Of a stretch of 64,000 nucleotides of DNA, positions 51,847 to 63,533 are shown one piece after another. Origin of the DNA: Nemertoderma westbladi (taxonomy: Eukaryota > Xenacoelomorpha > Nemertodermatida > Nemertodermatidae). Position numbers and translations under genes: made by a program. Below the pieces are notes generated by a model. The model saw only the letters and a program-made list of their open reading frames with translations. It searched no databases and was not told the DNA's origin. Location: positions 1 through 64,000 of the forward strand of contig JAUCBJ010008640.1 of assembly GCA_032718475.1 (NCBI GenBank), written 5' to 3'. The number at the start of each line of letters is the position of its first letter. Position 1 is the first letter of the stretch.

Positions 51847-53085
51847 GGTAGTTGGATGTTGAAGGAGTGAGTGGGACAGGGTCGTCGGAGTTTAAAGGAG
51901 TGGATGGGGCAGGGTCATTGGAGTTTAAAGGAGTGGGTGGGGCAGGGTTGTCGGAGGTTGAAGGAGTGGGTGGGGCAGGGTCGTTGGAGGTTGAAGGAGT
52001 GGGTGGGGCAGGGTCATTGGAGGTTGAAGGAGTGAGTGGGGCAGGGTCATTGTTGTTTAAAGGAGTAGGTAGGGCAGGGTTGTCGGAGTTTAAAGGAGTG
52101 GGTGGGGCAGGATTGTCGGAGGTCGAAAGAGTGGGTGGGACAGGATTGTCGGAGGTCGAAAGAGTGGGTGGGACAGGGTCATTGGAGTTTAAAGGAGTGG
52201 GTGGGGCAGGGTTGTCGGAGTTTAAAGGAGTGAGTGGGGCAGGGTTGTCCGAGGTTGAAGGAGTAGGTGGGCTAGGGTCATTGGAGTTTAATGGAGTGGG
52301 AGGGGCAGGGTTGTCGGAGGTTGAAGGAGTGGATGGGTCAGGGTTGTCGGAGTTTAAAGGACTGAGTGGGGCAGGTTTGTCCGAGGTTGAAGGAGTGGAT
52401 GGGGCAGGGTTGTTGGAGGTTTAAGGAGTGGGTGGGGCAGGGTCATTGGAGTTTAAAGAAGTAGGTGGGGCAGGGTTGTTGGAGGTTTAAGGAGTGGGTG
52501 GGACAGGATTGTCGGAGGTCGAAAGAGTGGGTGGGACAGGGTCATTGGAGTTTAAAGGAGTGGGTGGGGCAGGGTTGTCGGAGTTTAAAGGAGTGAGTGG
52601 GGCAGGGTTGTCCGAGGTTGAAGGAGTAGGTGGGCTAGGGTCATTGGAGTTTAATGGAGTGGGAGGGGCAGGGTTGTCGGAGGTTGAAGGAGTGGTTGGG
52701 GCAGGGTTGTCGGAGTTTAAAGGAGTGAGTGGGGCAGGGTTGTCGGAGGTTGAAGGAGTGGGTGGGGCAGGGTTGTTGGAGGTTTAAGGAGTGGGTGGGG
52801 CAGGGCCATTGGAGTTTAAAGGAGTGGGTGGGGCAGGGTTGTCGGAGATTGAAGGAGTGGATGGGGCAGGGTTTTCGGAGTTTAAAGTAGTGAGTGGGGT
52901 AGGGTTGTCGGAGGTTGAAGGAGTGGGTGGTACAGGGTTGTTAGAGGTTTAAGGAGTGGGTGTGGCAGGGTCGTCGGAGTTTAAAGGAGTAAGTGGGGCA
53001 GGGTTGTCGAAGGTTGAAGGAGTGGGTGGGGGAGGGTTGTCGGAGGTTGAAGGAGTGGGTGGGGCAGGGTTGTCGGAAGAGGATG
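51847..53085. repeat. 33-bp minisatellite, right block
   Basis: Same unit as 47035-48091 (GLSEVEGVGGA, GLSEFKGVSGA) with about 37 copies. A longer multi-unit block is itself duplicated (from about 52120 and again from about 52490, with the same GGTGLSEVERVGG order). The last unit degenerates to GLSEEDGVWGQG and a TAA. Confidence 0.94.
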
Positions 53086-53122
53086 GGGTTTGGGGGCAAG
53101 GTTAACTGCGTCTGTTGTTGTT

Positions 53123-53395
53123 ATGCAAACCATGCGTTCATGGCATGACTTATTTAATACATCAGATTTAACTACCACCAATGTTCTTGATGTTGTTAAG
53201 GAGTTTACATGGTGCAGCAACTATGCTGAACTTGCAGATTGCATCAGTGAGCAACATGTCAGCAATCCGGCAGTGAGTAACTGTGACGTGGTCTGTGGTG
53301 ATTCTCAAGATAAAAACAATCTATGCAATTCTGATACTGATTCGGAAAATGTTTCTGGTAAAGATGATATGGATTATGTATTTCCAAGTAACTGA
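53123..53395 (+). CDS. small acidic ORF next to the minisatellite (uncertain)
   Basis: Ninety codons from ATG at 53123 to TGA at 53393-53395, open further upstream to 53090. It opens MQTMRSWHDLFNTSDLTTTN, then VLDVVKEFTWCSNYAELADC, and ends in an acidic serine-rich tail (DSQDKNNLCNSDTDSENVSG, DDMDYVFPSN). The amino-acid mix is protein-like and not repetitive, unlike its surroundings. It could be the C-terminal exon of a gene or a transposase remnant. I recognise no family and see no convincing splice acceptor. Confidence 0.3.
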   Translation: MQTMRSWHDLFNTSDLTTTNVLDVVKEFTWCSNYAELADCISEQHVSNPAVSNCDVVCGDSQDKNNLCNSDTDSENVSGKDDMDYVFPSN

Positions 53396-55349
53396 ATTTT
53401 AATTTGAGTCAGAATCAGCTTATACAAATTATAGCAAGAAAACGAAACGTAACGTTCTTAATGAATGTCCTTCATGAATCACTTTCAATTGTATATTGCA
53501 AATGTATATCAAGTTGTTTATCAGGAAAATTTGTCATAAAATTATATATTTGATTTGATTTCTTATATTCTTATATTATATTATCTTATATTATTGTTCG
53601 TTGAAATAATAGATGTCATTCTGCTTTAAAACACCTTTACTAAAGTATTTGATTCCCAAATTGGCACATTCGACATATATATTCTACTTACTTAAAATTA
53701 ATCTCTACTTTTTAGGGGACAATGAATTCCTAGTCCCCATTTTGAACCATGCCACACATACTGCTGCGTGTGGTCACAATGTTAAATTAGATCACAAAAT
53801 ATTAATTACATTGTAGATTCAGTCCCCACATTGAACAACAGCCCCAATACTACAACGAGTGTTTGGAATGTTATATTAACTGTATGGAAAAGGGGACACT
53901 TGAAACTATCGCATTATACTGGGGTCAGTGAAATTTTCAAAATTCAAACACAAATTTACACACGCATTTGACAAGTTTGGGTGGAACAAAGGACATCGCC
54001 GAAATGATCTGAAATTTTCAGAATCCAATAATTTTAGTACGTAGATTCCATTTTTGATATCTTTTCATTCCGGGGACGTCCCCGGATTGTAGATCGTCCC
54101 CGGTTTGTCGCTGTGTATTCATGCAATAATTGTCCCCTATTTGAACCAGTTCACCTACACTACCCCCAATGTATGTGAGAGGATGACGTGCAATCCCGTC
54201 AACCACACAAACACCCACATTTAATATAAATGGACATAATACATTCTGGAATACGGTAATTGAAGTTGTTTCCATGTCATTGATTACTTTGCAGCGTTCC
54301 GTCCTATAGGCCGCAACGCTGCAAAGTAGTACTTTGCAGCGTTACGAGTAATTCACCAGAACGCTGTTAAGTTGACATAATGTAACTAAAGAATATTTAA
54401 AAAAATACTATATAAATTCATGTTAAAATAATTATGAAAGGGTCACGTATCACTTATCATTAAGGGGAAAATTAAAAAAAAATAGGGTAACAAACTAATG
54501 TTTACATTACGTAGTTGACAATAGTTAACACATTCAGTGATGTACAGGTAAGCTAGGCGATGGTTGTTCAAGAACATTGTATACAATGTAGTAATTATTA
54601 ATAATAGGTTTAGGGGACACCACCGCCACATATTTCTTACTAGATACTAGTTTTTATATGTCAAGTATATAAAAATATATTGAATTTTTATGCTCGAATC
54701 TATACGAAACTCGTTGGCGCTCGGTATATAAAATACTTTGAGAATGGTGAAAAAGTCATTTTTCCCAACTAACAAATAATTATTATATTTTTATTAGTAT
54801 TGTTATGGATTATAGCAGGTTAGCGTTCCGTCAGATCCCGTGGATACATGTTCTAGAACATATTAAAAAAAAGAAGTAATAAAAAGTAGAGAGCATAGTA
54901 AATGTTCTAGAACACAATAGGGTTGAGTTTCTCATTCTTTGGTCGGGTTTGGATTTAGTGAGACTACTGGAATATTATATATTTTATTTATTTGTGTGGA
55001 ATTAATTTCGCACTACTATTTTGCGACATATTTTCCAGCTTTATATCGCAGTGTGACATTATTTCTCAGTATGTCCCTACGGCATACCTTTTACTACTGT
55101 ATGTATTTCCAGTACCGGTATATCCAATATATCCAGTATGTCACCGCGTCATTATTAGGTTGTTCTAGGAAGTTTGAGTGCATAACTAGAAATACAGTAA
55201 TTCCCCACAAATAAATAAAATTAGATTCGCCATTGTTCATAATTAGCACTTTAAAGTTTTTACGGCCATCGTTCTATTACGTAACTATTACTCTACGTAC
55301 TATTATGTAACGCTATAATGTGCTTTTAATGAACAGTGACGTATATATA
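53396..55349. other. non-coding with several small repeat fragments
   Basis: No gene. It contains the GGGGACGTCCCCGG repeat (54070-54150), an inverted copy of the TGACG hairpin (54166-54210), a foldback TTTGCAGCGTT...AACGCTGCAAAG (54288-54328), and two TGTTCTAGAACA-type palindromes (near 54850 and 54904). Confidence 0.6.
54288..54345. repeat. small CTTTGCAGCGTT foldback
   Basis: CTTTGCAGCGTT and its complement AACGCTGCAAAG face each other around a 17-bp loop (TCCGTCCTATAGGCCGC, near 54299), followed by a further ACTTTGCAGCGTTACGAG. Related ends are at 27556 and 46727. Confidence 0.75.
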
Positions 55350-56239
55350 CACCATAACCCTTAATACAACAACCATTTTTAGGAGGTCGGAGCCCCCCCC
55401 CCCCCCCCCCCCTAATTTTTTCCAAATTTCAATAAAATGCTACGAAATTCGGTATGATGATAGATCGACACCTTTTCTTACTGGTGGCCTGGCCGGATTT
55501 TTCAATTTCTCAGTTATTTCCATACAACCATCCCTTAAAAAATGTCTATTTAGCAATGTTTAACCACCTCCGTAGACTTTATTGTACGTCTTTGAAATGT
55601 AATCTAGATATCATTCGAAGCGCCTTCGTCTGTAGATTCCGAATCTGAAAACCGTTTTAAATTTAACCAAAAATTGGTAAAGATATTATCAAAATACTAA
55701 TGTGTAAATTTAGAGACGTAAATCGCTATTATTCTGATGTTTTATTGTCTTTATTCTAGAATATTAATTATTATTTAGCTGAGCGTTTAAAACTCTCCAT
55801 CTTGTGTTTTCATTACAGTATCCATAATTAATATTCTAGAATTGAGTAAATAAAACATTAGAATTATAGCGATTTACGTCACAAAAATTTACACCTTAGT
55901 ATTTTGATAATATCTCCGGAAGTTCTATGTGAAATTTACAACGGGTTTCATATTCTGAATCTGCAGATGCAGGCGGTTCTAATGATATCTAGATCTCATT
56001 CCAAAGACGAAAAATAAAGCTGACGGAGGTGGCTAAATATTGCGAAATAGATGATTTTTAACGGCTTGTTGTATCGAAATAGCTCATAAATTAAAAAATC
56101 CGGCCAGGCCACCAGAAAGAAAAGGTATCGATCTATCATCATACCAAATTTCGCAGCATTTTATTGAAATTTGAAAAAAATTAGGGGGGGGGGGGGCTCC
56201 GACCCCCTAAAAATGGTTGTTGTATTAAGGGTTATGGTG
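55350..56239. mobile_element. foldback element 1 (890-bp palindrome)
   Basis: The left arm from CACCATAACCCTTAATAC and the right arm ending GTATTAAGGGTTATGGTG are inverted copies over roughly 400 bp with modest divergence; the centre is near 55790. The C run at 55394-55412 on the left pairs with the G run at 56185-56196. Outside both ends lies TATATA. No coding capacity. It resembles a long-hairpin MITE that could integrate at TA. Confidence 0.9.
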
Positions 56240-56245
56240 TATATA

Positions 56246-58210
56246 CACCATGTCCCAGAATATAGTGTCGTAATTCAGTGACACGCCCCCCCCCCCCCCC
56301 CCCCCCCCTAATTTTTCTACAAATCGTAATGAGATTGCATGAAATTTGATACAGAGATAGTTTCACCTCCCGATCACTGACTGGGTGAGCCAGAATTTTT
56401 ATTTTTGCTTTCAATCTTTAGCTACAAGCGTTTAGAAAAAGTGTCTCCAGCGATATTACACCAGTTACACCGCAGTTATTCTTCTACCTTATAGCTGTTT
56501 GTTGGTACCAATGGAAAGCTGGCCCTGCAAGAATTCCAAATATGTAACACAACTTGGATTTCGTTGAAAACTAGCTGAGATATGAGCGTTCAAATGTTGC
56601 ATGGTTTTGCAACGACGCGAGGCTAATTTATTCTATTTATAAATAAACCAAAATTCTGGAACATTTTTTAAATGTATGAATAGCTACGTAATAGTATGAT
56701 TAAAGATGTATTGCATTGTTGCCCAGCTACGTATTTGGATAAACAAAATATTCCAGATTATGATGCATTTATTAAATAGAATAAAATAGCCTCGCGCAGG
56801 TGCATAACCATCAAGCTGTACTAAATAACAGGTCAATGCAGCGAGCGGATTTCAGAAATTAGCGGAGGCCGATCACTTCCCTATTTATGACACTATTTTC
56901 ATAATATTTTCTTAGAAACCTTTCTTATGCAACTGTGGATAAGATGACTAGGGTTCATAGAAATGTAATAAAATGTGTTTCTGGAATTTTTATCTTGTAG
57001 TTGCCAAGGTAACCGGGTTCAAAGTTCAAATTTGGAGCGCCTGTAATTCAATTCGACAAGGGATTCTGTTCTTGAGATTTGGTATATGAGTAAAGGGAAT
57101 AAAAGTCTATCAAATTATTTTACATTTTAATTTTTTTCAATCCCGTTTCCATGGTGACGGGAATTACGATAATTTCCCATTATGACCGCCAGATTAAAAT
57201 TGGGCTACTATTTACTACTATATAATTTTCAACAAACATGCCTGGTGGCTGTCCTTTATTTCTAATAATTGCTAACCGAAATTTAATATTCTGGATTGTC
57301 AAAATCATGCTATAACAGGTCTTGCTCTCTGATTGGACTGTTTAGTTTATTTGCAAATATTGACTTTTAGAAATATGATTCACAATTGACGAATTATAAA
57401 ATAAAATGTTGGCAATTTTAACTTATTATTTAGACTGACAAAACGAATAAAAATGGTGTTTTATAGAATTGGTAGACAATTTTAAAAATTTTTCATTCTA
57501 CTTATTTCCATGGCAACGGGAATGTAAATAAATTCAAATGTTAAATATTTTGATAGACCTATCAACCTATCAAATTTCAAGAACAGAATCCCTCGTCGTC
57601 TTGAATTACAGGCGTGCAAAGTTTGAACTTTACACCCGGTTACCTTGGCAACTACAAGATAAAAATCCCAGAAAGACTTTTTATTACATTTCTATGAATC
57701 CTAGTCATCATATCCACCTAACAAAAGTAGCATAAAATAAGTTTCTAAGGAAATATTTTGAAAAAAGTGTCATAAATTGGGAAACGATCGGCCTCCGCTA
57801 ATTTCAGCAATCAGCTCGCTGCATGACCTGTTATTTAGTACACCTTGATAACCATGCAACATTTGAACGCCCATATCTCAGCTATTTTTCAACGAAATTC
57901 AAATTGCGTTACATATTTTAAATCCTTGCAGGGCCAGCTTTCCATTGGTACCAACAGACAGCTATAAGGTAGAAGAATAACTGCGGTGTAACTGGTGTAA
58001 TATCGCTGGAGACACTTTTTTTAAACGCTTGTAGCTAAAGATTGAAAGCAAAAATAAAAATTCTGGCTCACCCAGCAGTGGTCGGGAGGTGAAACTATCT
58101 CTGTTTCAAATTTCATGCAATCTCATTACGATTTGTTGAAATATTAGGGGGGGGGGGGGGGGGGCGTGTTACGACATTACGACACTATATTCTGGGTCTG
58201 GGACATGGTG
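56246..58210. mobile_element. foldback element 2 (1965-bp palindrome)
   Basis: It starts CACCATGTCCCAGAATATAG six bases after element 1 and ends GGGTCTGGGACATGGTG. The arms of roughly 900 bp are inverted; the C run at 56287-56308 pairs with the G run at 58148-58164. The centre is near 57230. The left arm carries an extra ~200 bp (56605-56806) missing from the right arm. It shares the CACCAT terminus and the homopolymer position with element 1, so both belong to one family type. Confidence 0.9.
56605..56806. mobile_element. 200-bp MITE nested in foldback element 2
   Basis: Its ends CGCGAGGCTAATTTATTC and, inverted, GAATAAAATAGCCTCGCG form terminal inverted repeats. It is absent from the corresponding place in the right arm (GGTTATCAAGGTG), so it inserted after the palindrome formed. 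The flanks TGCATGGTT and TGCATAACC at the junction are not a clean target duplication. Confidence 0.7.
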
Positions 58211-58405
58211 TAGTTATTAGAGATAATGTTTTTTTTATTAATACCAAAAAAGTTCTGGAATATTTTAATTGAAAATAAACATAACTTACACTTTAAATGT
58301 ATCTCAGAACTAACTCACATGTAACACTAACTAACTGAGGCTCATAACTAATTCACGGAACAGTAACTAACTAAGCCAAGGTCCAAAAAACTCCAAATGT
58401 ACATG

Positions 58406-59804
58406 TTAACCCTATTAAACCCGGGGGGGGGGGTCAATATGACCCCTCCCGTGGTTTTTTTATTATAATTCTGAAACAAACGCAGTTGGGAATCTGAAAT
58501 TTTATGACTTTTCCTAAAAATCTATTGTCTTCCTAGTAGTGAAAACCGTTTTCAAAAATATTGGGTACTTTTCGAGTTATAGCGCCATTTTTTAACCCTA
58601 CTTTTGGCACTTTTTTTGAGACGTTTTTTGAAAATTACATTTCATTAAATATGAATTGTAACATCTCTATTTTTTATTTACACGGTTTTTTTGGTGTTAG
58701 AAATTTGATGGAATTCATATAAATTGATTTAGAAATTTTAAACTTGTTTTTTTCGGTGGGTGCCAAATTTTGGTGCCAGCACCAAATTTTGAAATAAGTC
58801 AATTTTGTAAATTGATCGTTTGAAACTTGTTTTTTACGCAATTGGGGTTTTTTGGGTTTCTGGATTCGAAGAAATATATACGAGTTGCACCAAGCGTATC
58901 AAACTTGTATTTTTCGGTGCTGTGTGCAAATTTTGGTGCTAGCACGAAATTTTGAAAATCCATTCAATAGATAAAATTGCTTGTGAGAATTTATTTCTTG
59001 CGTTTTAGAGGTTTATGGCTGTTCTGAATTCAATGGAAAATATAATTATCGAACTAGACATCTCAAACTTGTGTTTTTCGGATGTGGGTGCAAAATGTGG
59101 TGCTAGCACCAAATTTTGAAAACCATCAAATATATCAAATGATTGTGTCACCTTGTTTCTTGCGTTATACGGGTTTGTGATGGTTCTGAATTCAATAGAA
59201 TCAGTAAAAACTGCACTGGACATCGCAAACTTGTACTTTTTGGTGATGGGTACGAAATTTGGTGCTAGCACCAAAATTTCCCAAATTACGCCGAAAAATA
59301 CAAGTAGCAATGATCTAGCATATTAGAAATGTATTCCATTAGAATCAGCGCCCTCGAAAACCTGAAAATGTGAATTTATAGCATCGTATAAGTGAATTAA
59401 AAATTTTGAGTTCTAACTGAAAAGTGCTGGTTACTTGTTTTTTTCATTTTTTTCCTACGCAGAGAGGACTAAACAGCCATTTATAGTAATCATATCATTT
59501 TTTAATATTTTCCAAAGTATTTTACACCCCAGAAAACCTGTATTGAAAAATAATTAGCCGAAAATGTAACTTTCAAATTTGGTGAAAATTGTGCACTACT
59601 TGTAATTTTGGTGCTGCAATATAACCACCCCAGTACATTTTTTCGAAAATTTTTTTTTTCGGTCGGATCCAGACAAGTGATACCTACGTACAAACAAAAA
59701 ATCAGACGTTTTCGTAAATATTTGTAGATTTTAGAGGGGGGGGTCAATATGACCCCCTCCCGGTATTTGTACAACATTTTATAGCCCGGTACTAATAGGG
59801 TTAA
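58406..59804. mobile_element. piggyBac-like non-autonomous element, copy 1
   Basis: TTAA stands at both edges (58406-58409, 59801-59804) and the ends are inverted CCCTATTA / TAATAGGG, as in piggyBac-type elements. Both subterminal regions have a G-rich tract with GGGTCAATATGACCCC. The interior has four to five direct copies of a ~156-bp unit centred on GGTGCTAGCACC. The minus strand is open across two units (59005-59310, LVLAPHFAPTSEKHKFEMSS). No transposase is present. Confidence 0.85.
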
Positions 59805-60228
59805 GCAACTTTAACTGCAAGATTTTGGAAAAAAGTGTTTAAAGAAAAGCCTGTGGACTGATTACAGAATAACCTTTGAAGAACTTTTATACAAACTACT
59901 TAACTTTATAGACGAACAACAACCCTTGATGGACCATCCGAGATATTTATATCAAGAACTACATTTAATGTGATGAACCTTCAAATTTATACTTATCCCT
60001 ATCTACCTTCCTTGGGGAGGTGATGTTAAAACGTTAAAATAACAGTCATCTACATTCGTGACCAATCAGTTCCTTTACGGTTCCCTCTTGAGGGAAGATG
60101 CAAATAAGCCAGCGATAAAGTTAGTCGTTACTCCAGACATTTTATCAAAGCCAATGGAACAAGGATAACATGGCATCTAAACTTAATCTAGGATATAACA
60201 CATCATTCATCGGCATTTTGTCGTCGAT
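59805..60228. other. spacer before the Ulp1-like gene
   Basis: No ORF or repeat ends seen. It may be the 5' part of the transposon that carried the protease gene. Confidence 0.45.
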
Positions 60229-61148
60229 ATGGAACCAGATTCAGTGGAACATAATGTTAATAACCCAGTGGCTAGAAGTGACTATGTCACAACTGATGCC
60301 AAATACGCCGCAGGAATTATCAATGCTGCGACACACCCTCATATAAATCTAGATAAAACTGTTCAAAAACTCACACCAGATGATAAACTTCTACTCGAAT
60401 CGAATAAATATCTCAGCACATTAATAATTGATAATTTCCTGACTATCCTAGAACGCCAGGTTGACAATGTGGCATGTATTTATGAATCCTTCTGCTCCAA
60501 ACTCAACCAAAATATATATGACAAAGCGTTGGCAATAAGGATCATCACCGCACACAGTGACCCAACAATGGTAGAGACAATATTGCTGCCTGAGCACATC
60601 AAGTCTTTTAAGCATTTTGTACTTCATGTGGCTGACCGCAAATCCAAAACTGTATACTCTATAGATTCACAAGATGAAAGTCCAGGCGTAACAGCAATGG
60701 ACATAAAGATATGTGAGATACTAAATATTATACAGGACATTAGAGGGACAAGGAGTGGATCATGGAGGCCAAAAAGCACTGCTAGGCCATTCGCAGGTCA
60801 GCAAAACTTGTTGACAGCGGAGCTTTTGTTTGCTTGTACGCCCTATCAACGGCAAAGAAACAGGACAATTTAATGATTGATAACTACCACGACACTGATC
60901 ATTTGAGGGAATGGTTGAAAAAATGTTTGTCCGATGAGAGAATAGAAATTGAACATAGCATGTGCCCCTATTCCAAACCCACAACGTCCAATCTTATACA
61001 TGATTATAATTCTAAGTTCCGAAGAACACCCGAGCTTCCACTTCATGTAGTCGAAAGTATACCCATTATGTATGAAATACCTGAAATCCCATGTGGTTAT
61101 GCAACTGTTGCTCTTCCAATCGAAAATACACCTTGTCCTGGAATATAA
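60229..61148 (+). pseudogene. Ulp1-like cysteine protease remnant (frameshifted)
   Basis: The first frame (ATG at 60229) reads LDKTVQKLTPDDKLLLESNK, then STLIIDNFLTILERQ, the start of the Ulp1/C48 fold, then ILLPEHIKSFKHFVLHVADR with the catalytic His, and KTVYSIDSQDES with the catalytic Asp. Near 60775 the frame shifts and LVDSGAFVCLYALSTAKK follows. The family has DCG here, so the nucleophile Cys reads Ser. The tail runs to 61148 (CGYATVALPIENTPCPGI). Such proteases are carried by several animal DNA transposons; the host versions remove SUMO. Frameshift and Cys loss make this copy inactive. Confidence 0.75.
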
Positions 61149-61946
61149 ATATGTGTAAACATTACTATGCTATGGGAAGCCACTTTTTGACCAATTAATA
61201 GACCATGTTAAGGTGAACACATATTAAGTTAAGTTAAATTTTTGAAGAATTTTGCTTTTTCAATGGTTTTTATAGGACTATGGTAGCTAGTGTTTTTAAA
61301 TAATACCAAAAAATCATATTTTGGGATATTGACATATTTTGGCTAGTTACATGTTAAATGTTTATGGTAGCTAGTGTGTTCAATGGTATTTATTGTTTTC
61401 ATAAGGTAGCTAGTGTTTTTAAAATTATATAAAATAATGTAATTTGCGTCTAAATAATCTCACTGATTTCCGTTGGAGGCAACTCTACAAAGAACCTCTA
61501 TTTTACTGATTTGATTGAACAAAGAATATCCATAGTAAAGTATCCATAGTCTTATTTAGTATACTTAGTATATAGTATACTATACTAGTATACTAGAAAA
61601 CTAGAAAAATAAAAATAACGTGATTGATATTTCATTTTCATTTCATTTCGTACATTGTTCAAATTAAACAACTAAATAAAAAAAAACAAGTAAAAAAAAA
61701 TATTTTTAAATATTTTTTTCAATATAAACAAGTACAAGAAGCACAAAAAAGAAATATAAGTACGAAATATATAAAATATAAAATTTTTTTCAACAAATTT
61801 TATTTTATTGCCTCGGGAGTGGTGGGAATAGGGAGTGGCTCCTTGTATTTAGACACTTTTCATCAAGATAATCTATAAAGCAGACTAATAAATAGAGAAA
61901 TAAATGGAGATACGCTGGAAATGATCATAAAATATTATTAAATTAA
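61149..61946. other. non-coding with a GGTAGCTAGTGT repeat
   Basis: ATGGTAGCTAGTGT or a close variant occurs three times between 61278 and 61430 with TTTTTAAA-type spacers. Nothing else is recognised. Confidence 0.55.
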
Positions 61947-62044
61947 CCCTATTAGTAGCGGGCTATAAAATGTTGTACAATACCAGGATAGGGTCAAATT
62001 GACCCCCCCCCCCCCCCCCCCCCTCTCTAAAATCTAAAAATTTT

Positions 62045-62744
62045 AAGGGGGGGTGGGGTACACCATTTTCGAACAACTCTTTGATTTATCACTCTCAGCG
62101 TTTCAAAATTGTTTGGTTTTGGCTAAAATTATGAATATACTGTAGTTGCCTAAGATTCTATTCTACATGACAGGTCAGAAAATTTTTTTTTCGTTATTTA
62201 ATATTAGTTAATACTCTAGTTAACAATAAAAAATACTTGGTTGCGCTTAAAACCCTAAGACTTTTACAGTTTTGAATCTAATCACTTGAAAGTTTTTTAT
62301 ATGATATATCAAAGATGGGGCAACATAACTATCAGGCGAAATGTTGCGAAAATAATTCTGAACCGCTAGGTGGCGCTGCAAATTTATGCAAATTTTTAGG
62401 TTTGTTATAAATAGTATTAAATTTTATTAACAAAAAATTCAAAAAGTTGTCTGATACTTTTATGCAGGGTGGCTATGTAGACACCCACAGAAAGTTTCAG
62501 ACTAATTGCTCAAAAATTGTAGAAGTAGTAGGGTTTTGAAGTTGACAATTTCATAAAACAAATATTTGGAGATAATCGACCTTTCATTATAGTAATAGTA
62601 ATTTCAATAGGATTCCCTAAATGGAAATTGTTATAAGATTTTCGCGGTTTTCAGATTTGGAAACACCATTCAATGGTGCATTATAATAGACCATAAAAAA
62701 ATTTCGACATATTTTGGACAAAAATGGTGTACCCCACCCCCCTT
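62045..62744. mobile_element. 700-bp MITE nested in piggyBac-like copy 2
   Basis: Ends AAGGGGGGGTGGGGTACACC (left) and, inverted, AAGGGGGGTGGGGTACACC (right) form terminal inverted repeats of about 25 bp including ATTTT. No coding capacity. I could not find a clear target duplication. Confidence 0.7.
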
Positions 62745-63533
62745 CATGAAACAACTTTTAATGTTACAATTTTAGGCTAATAGTTCTGTGTGACGTTCTG
62801 TGTGACATTCAATCATCTCCGCATTATCCAAGTCCTATTTGTCGGTAGTTCTAATTAAACATTGCGGGGCATTACATTGGGTGGACGTAGATGTGCAATA
62901 ACAGTTATAAACACAGTTCAACTTAGTTTTCCGTAATCAGTTAGAATTTTTCAAGAAATCGTAGAGATACCGAATTTTACGAACGATTCCTCAATTACGT
63001 CAAGTCGTTGGTCATTGGTAGATCTGTAGATAGAGTAGATTTCTACCCAATACTCGGGCACTCCATATGTTTATTAGTTGTTTTGATGATGTTACATTCC
63101 CGATCTTAACATTAATTGTGTGCGCTGTGTGTAAACGCTGTGCCGACAGGGTGCCGATAGTGTCAGCGTTACGTTGTGCCGACAGTGTCGGCATAACGTT
63201 GTGCCGACAGTGTGCAGATAATGTGATGTGTCGGCGTTACGTTATGCCGACTTTGGTGTACAATAATTTTTAGATGTGGAAGGGTTTCAATTTGAAACGG
63301 CACTCCAGCAATAACACATTGAGTTGCCTAAGCAACCACAACAACACTCACGTGTAGGCAATTTTATCATCTTTTCGAAAATATCACTTTTATTACTTTC
63401 GGAGCCTTAAAGGAGAACTCACTAACGGAGGCCTAAATACTCGTTCGTGTCGCCCATTATAAGTCCTCCGTTAAGTGCACTTCCGTTAAACCTCCGTTAA
63501 CTTTAAAATTAACGGGGCTTCGTGTCGGCCGCC
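62745..63533. other. non-coding with GTGCCGACAG repeats
   Basis: 63136-63250 has several copies of GTTGTGCCGACAGTGT and its near-complement GTCGGCATAACG. 63420-63520 has several CCTCCGTTAA/TAACGGAGG motifs in both directions. The origin is unclear; no gene is seen. Confidence 0.5.
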
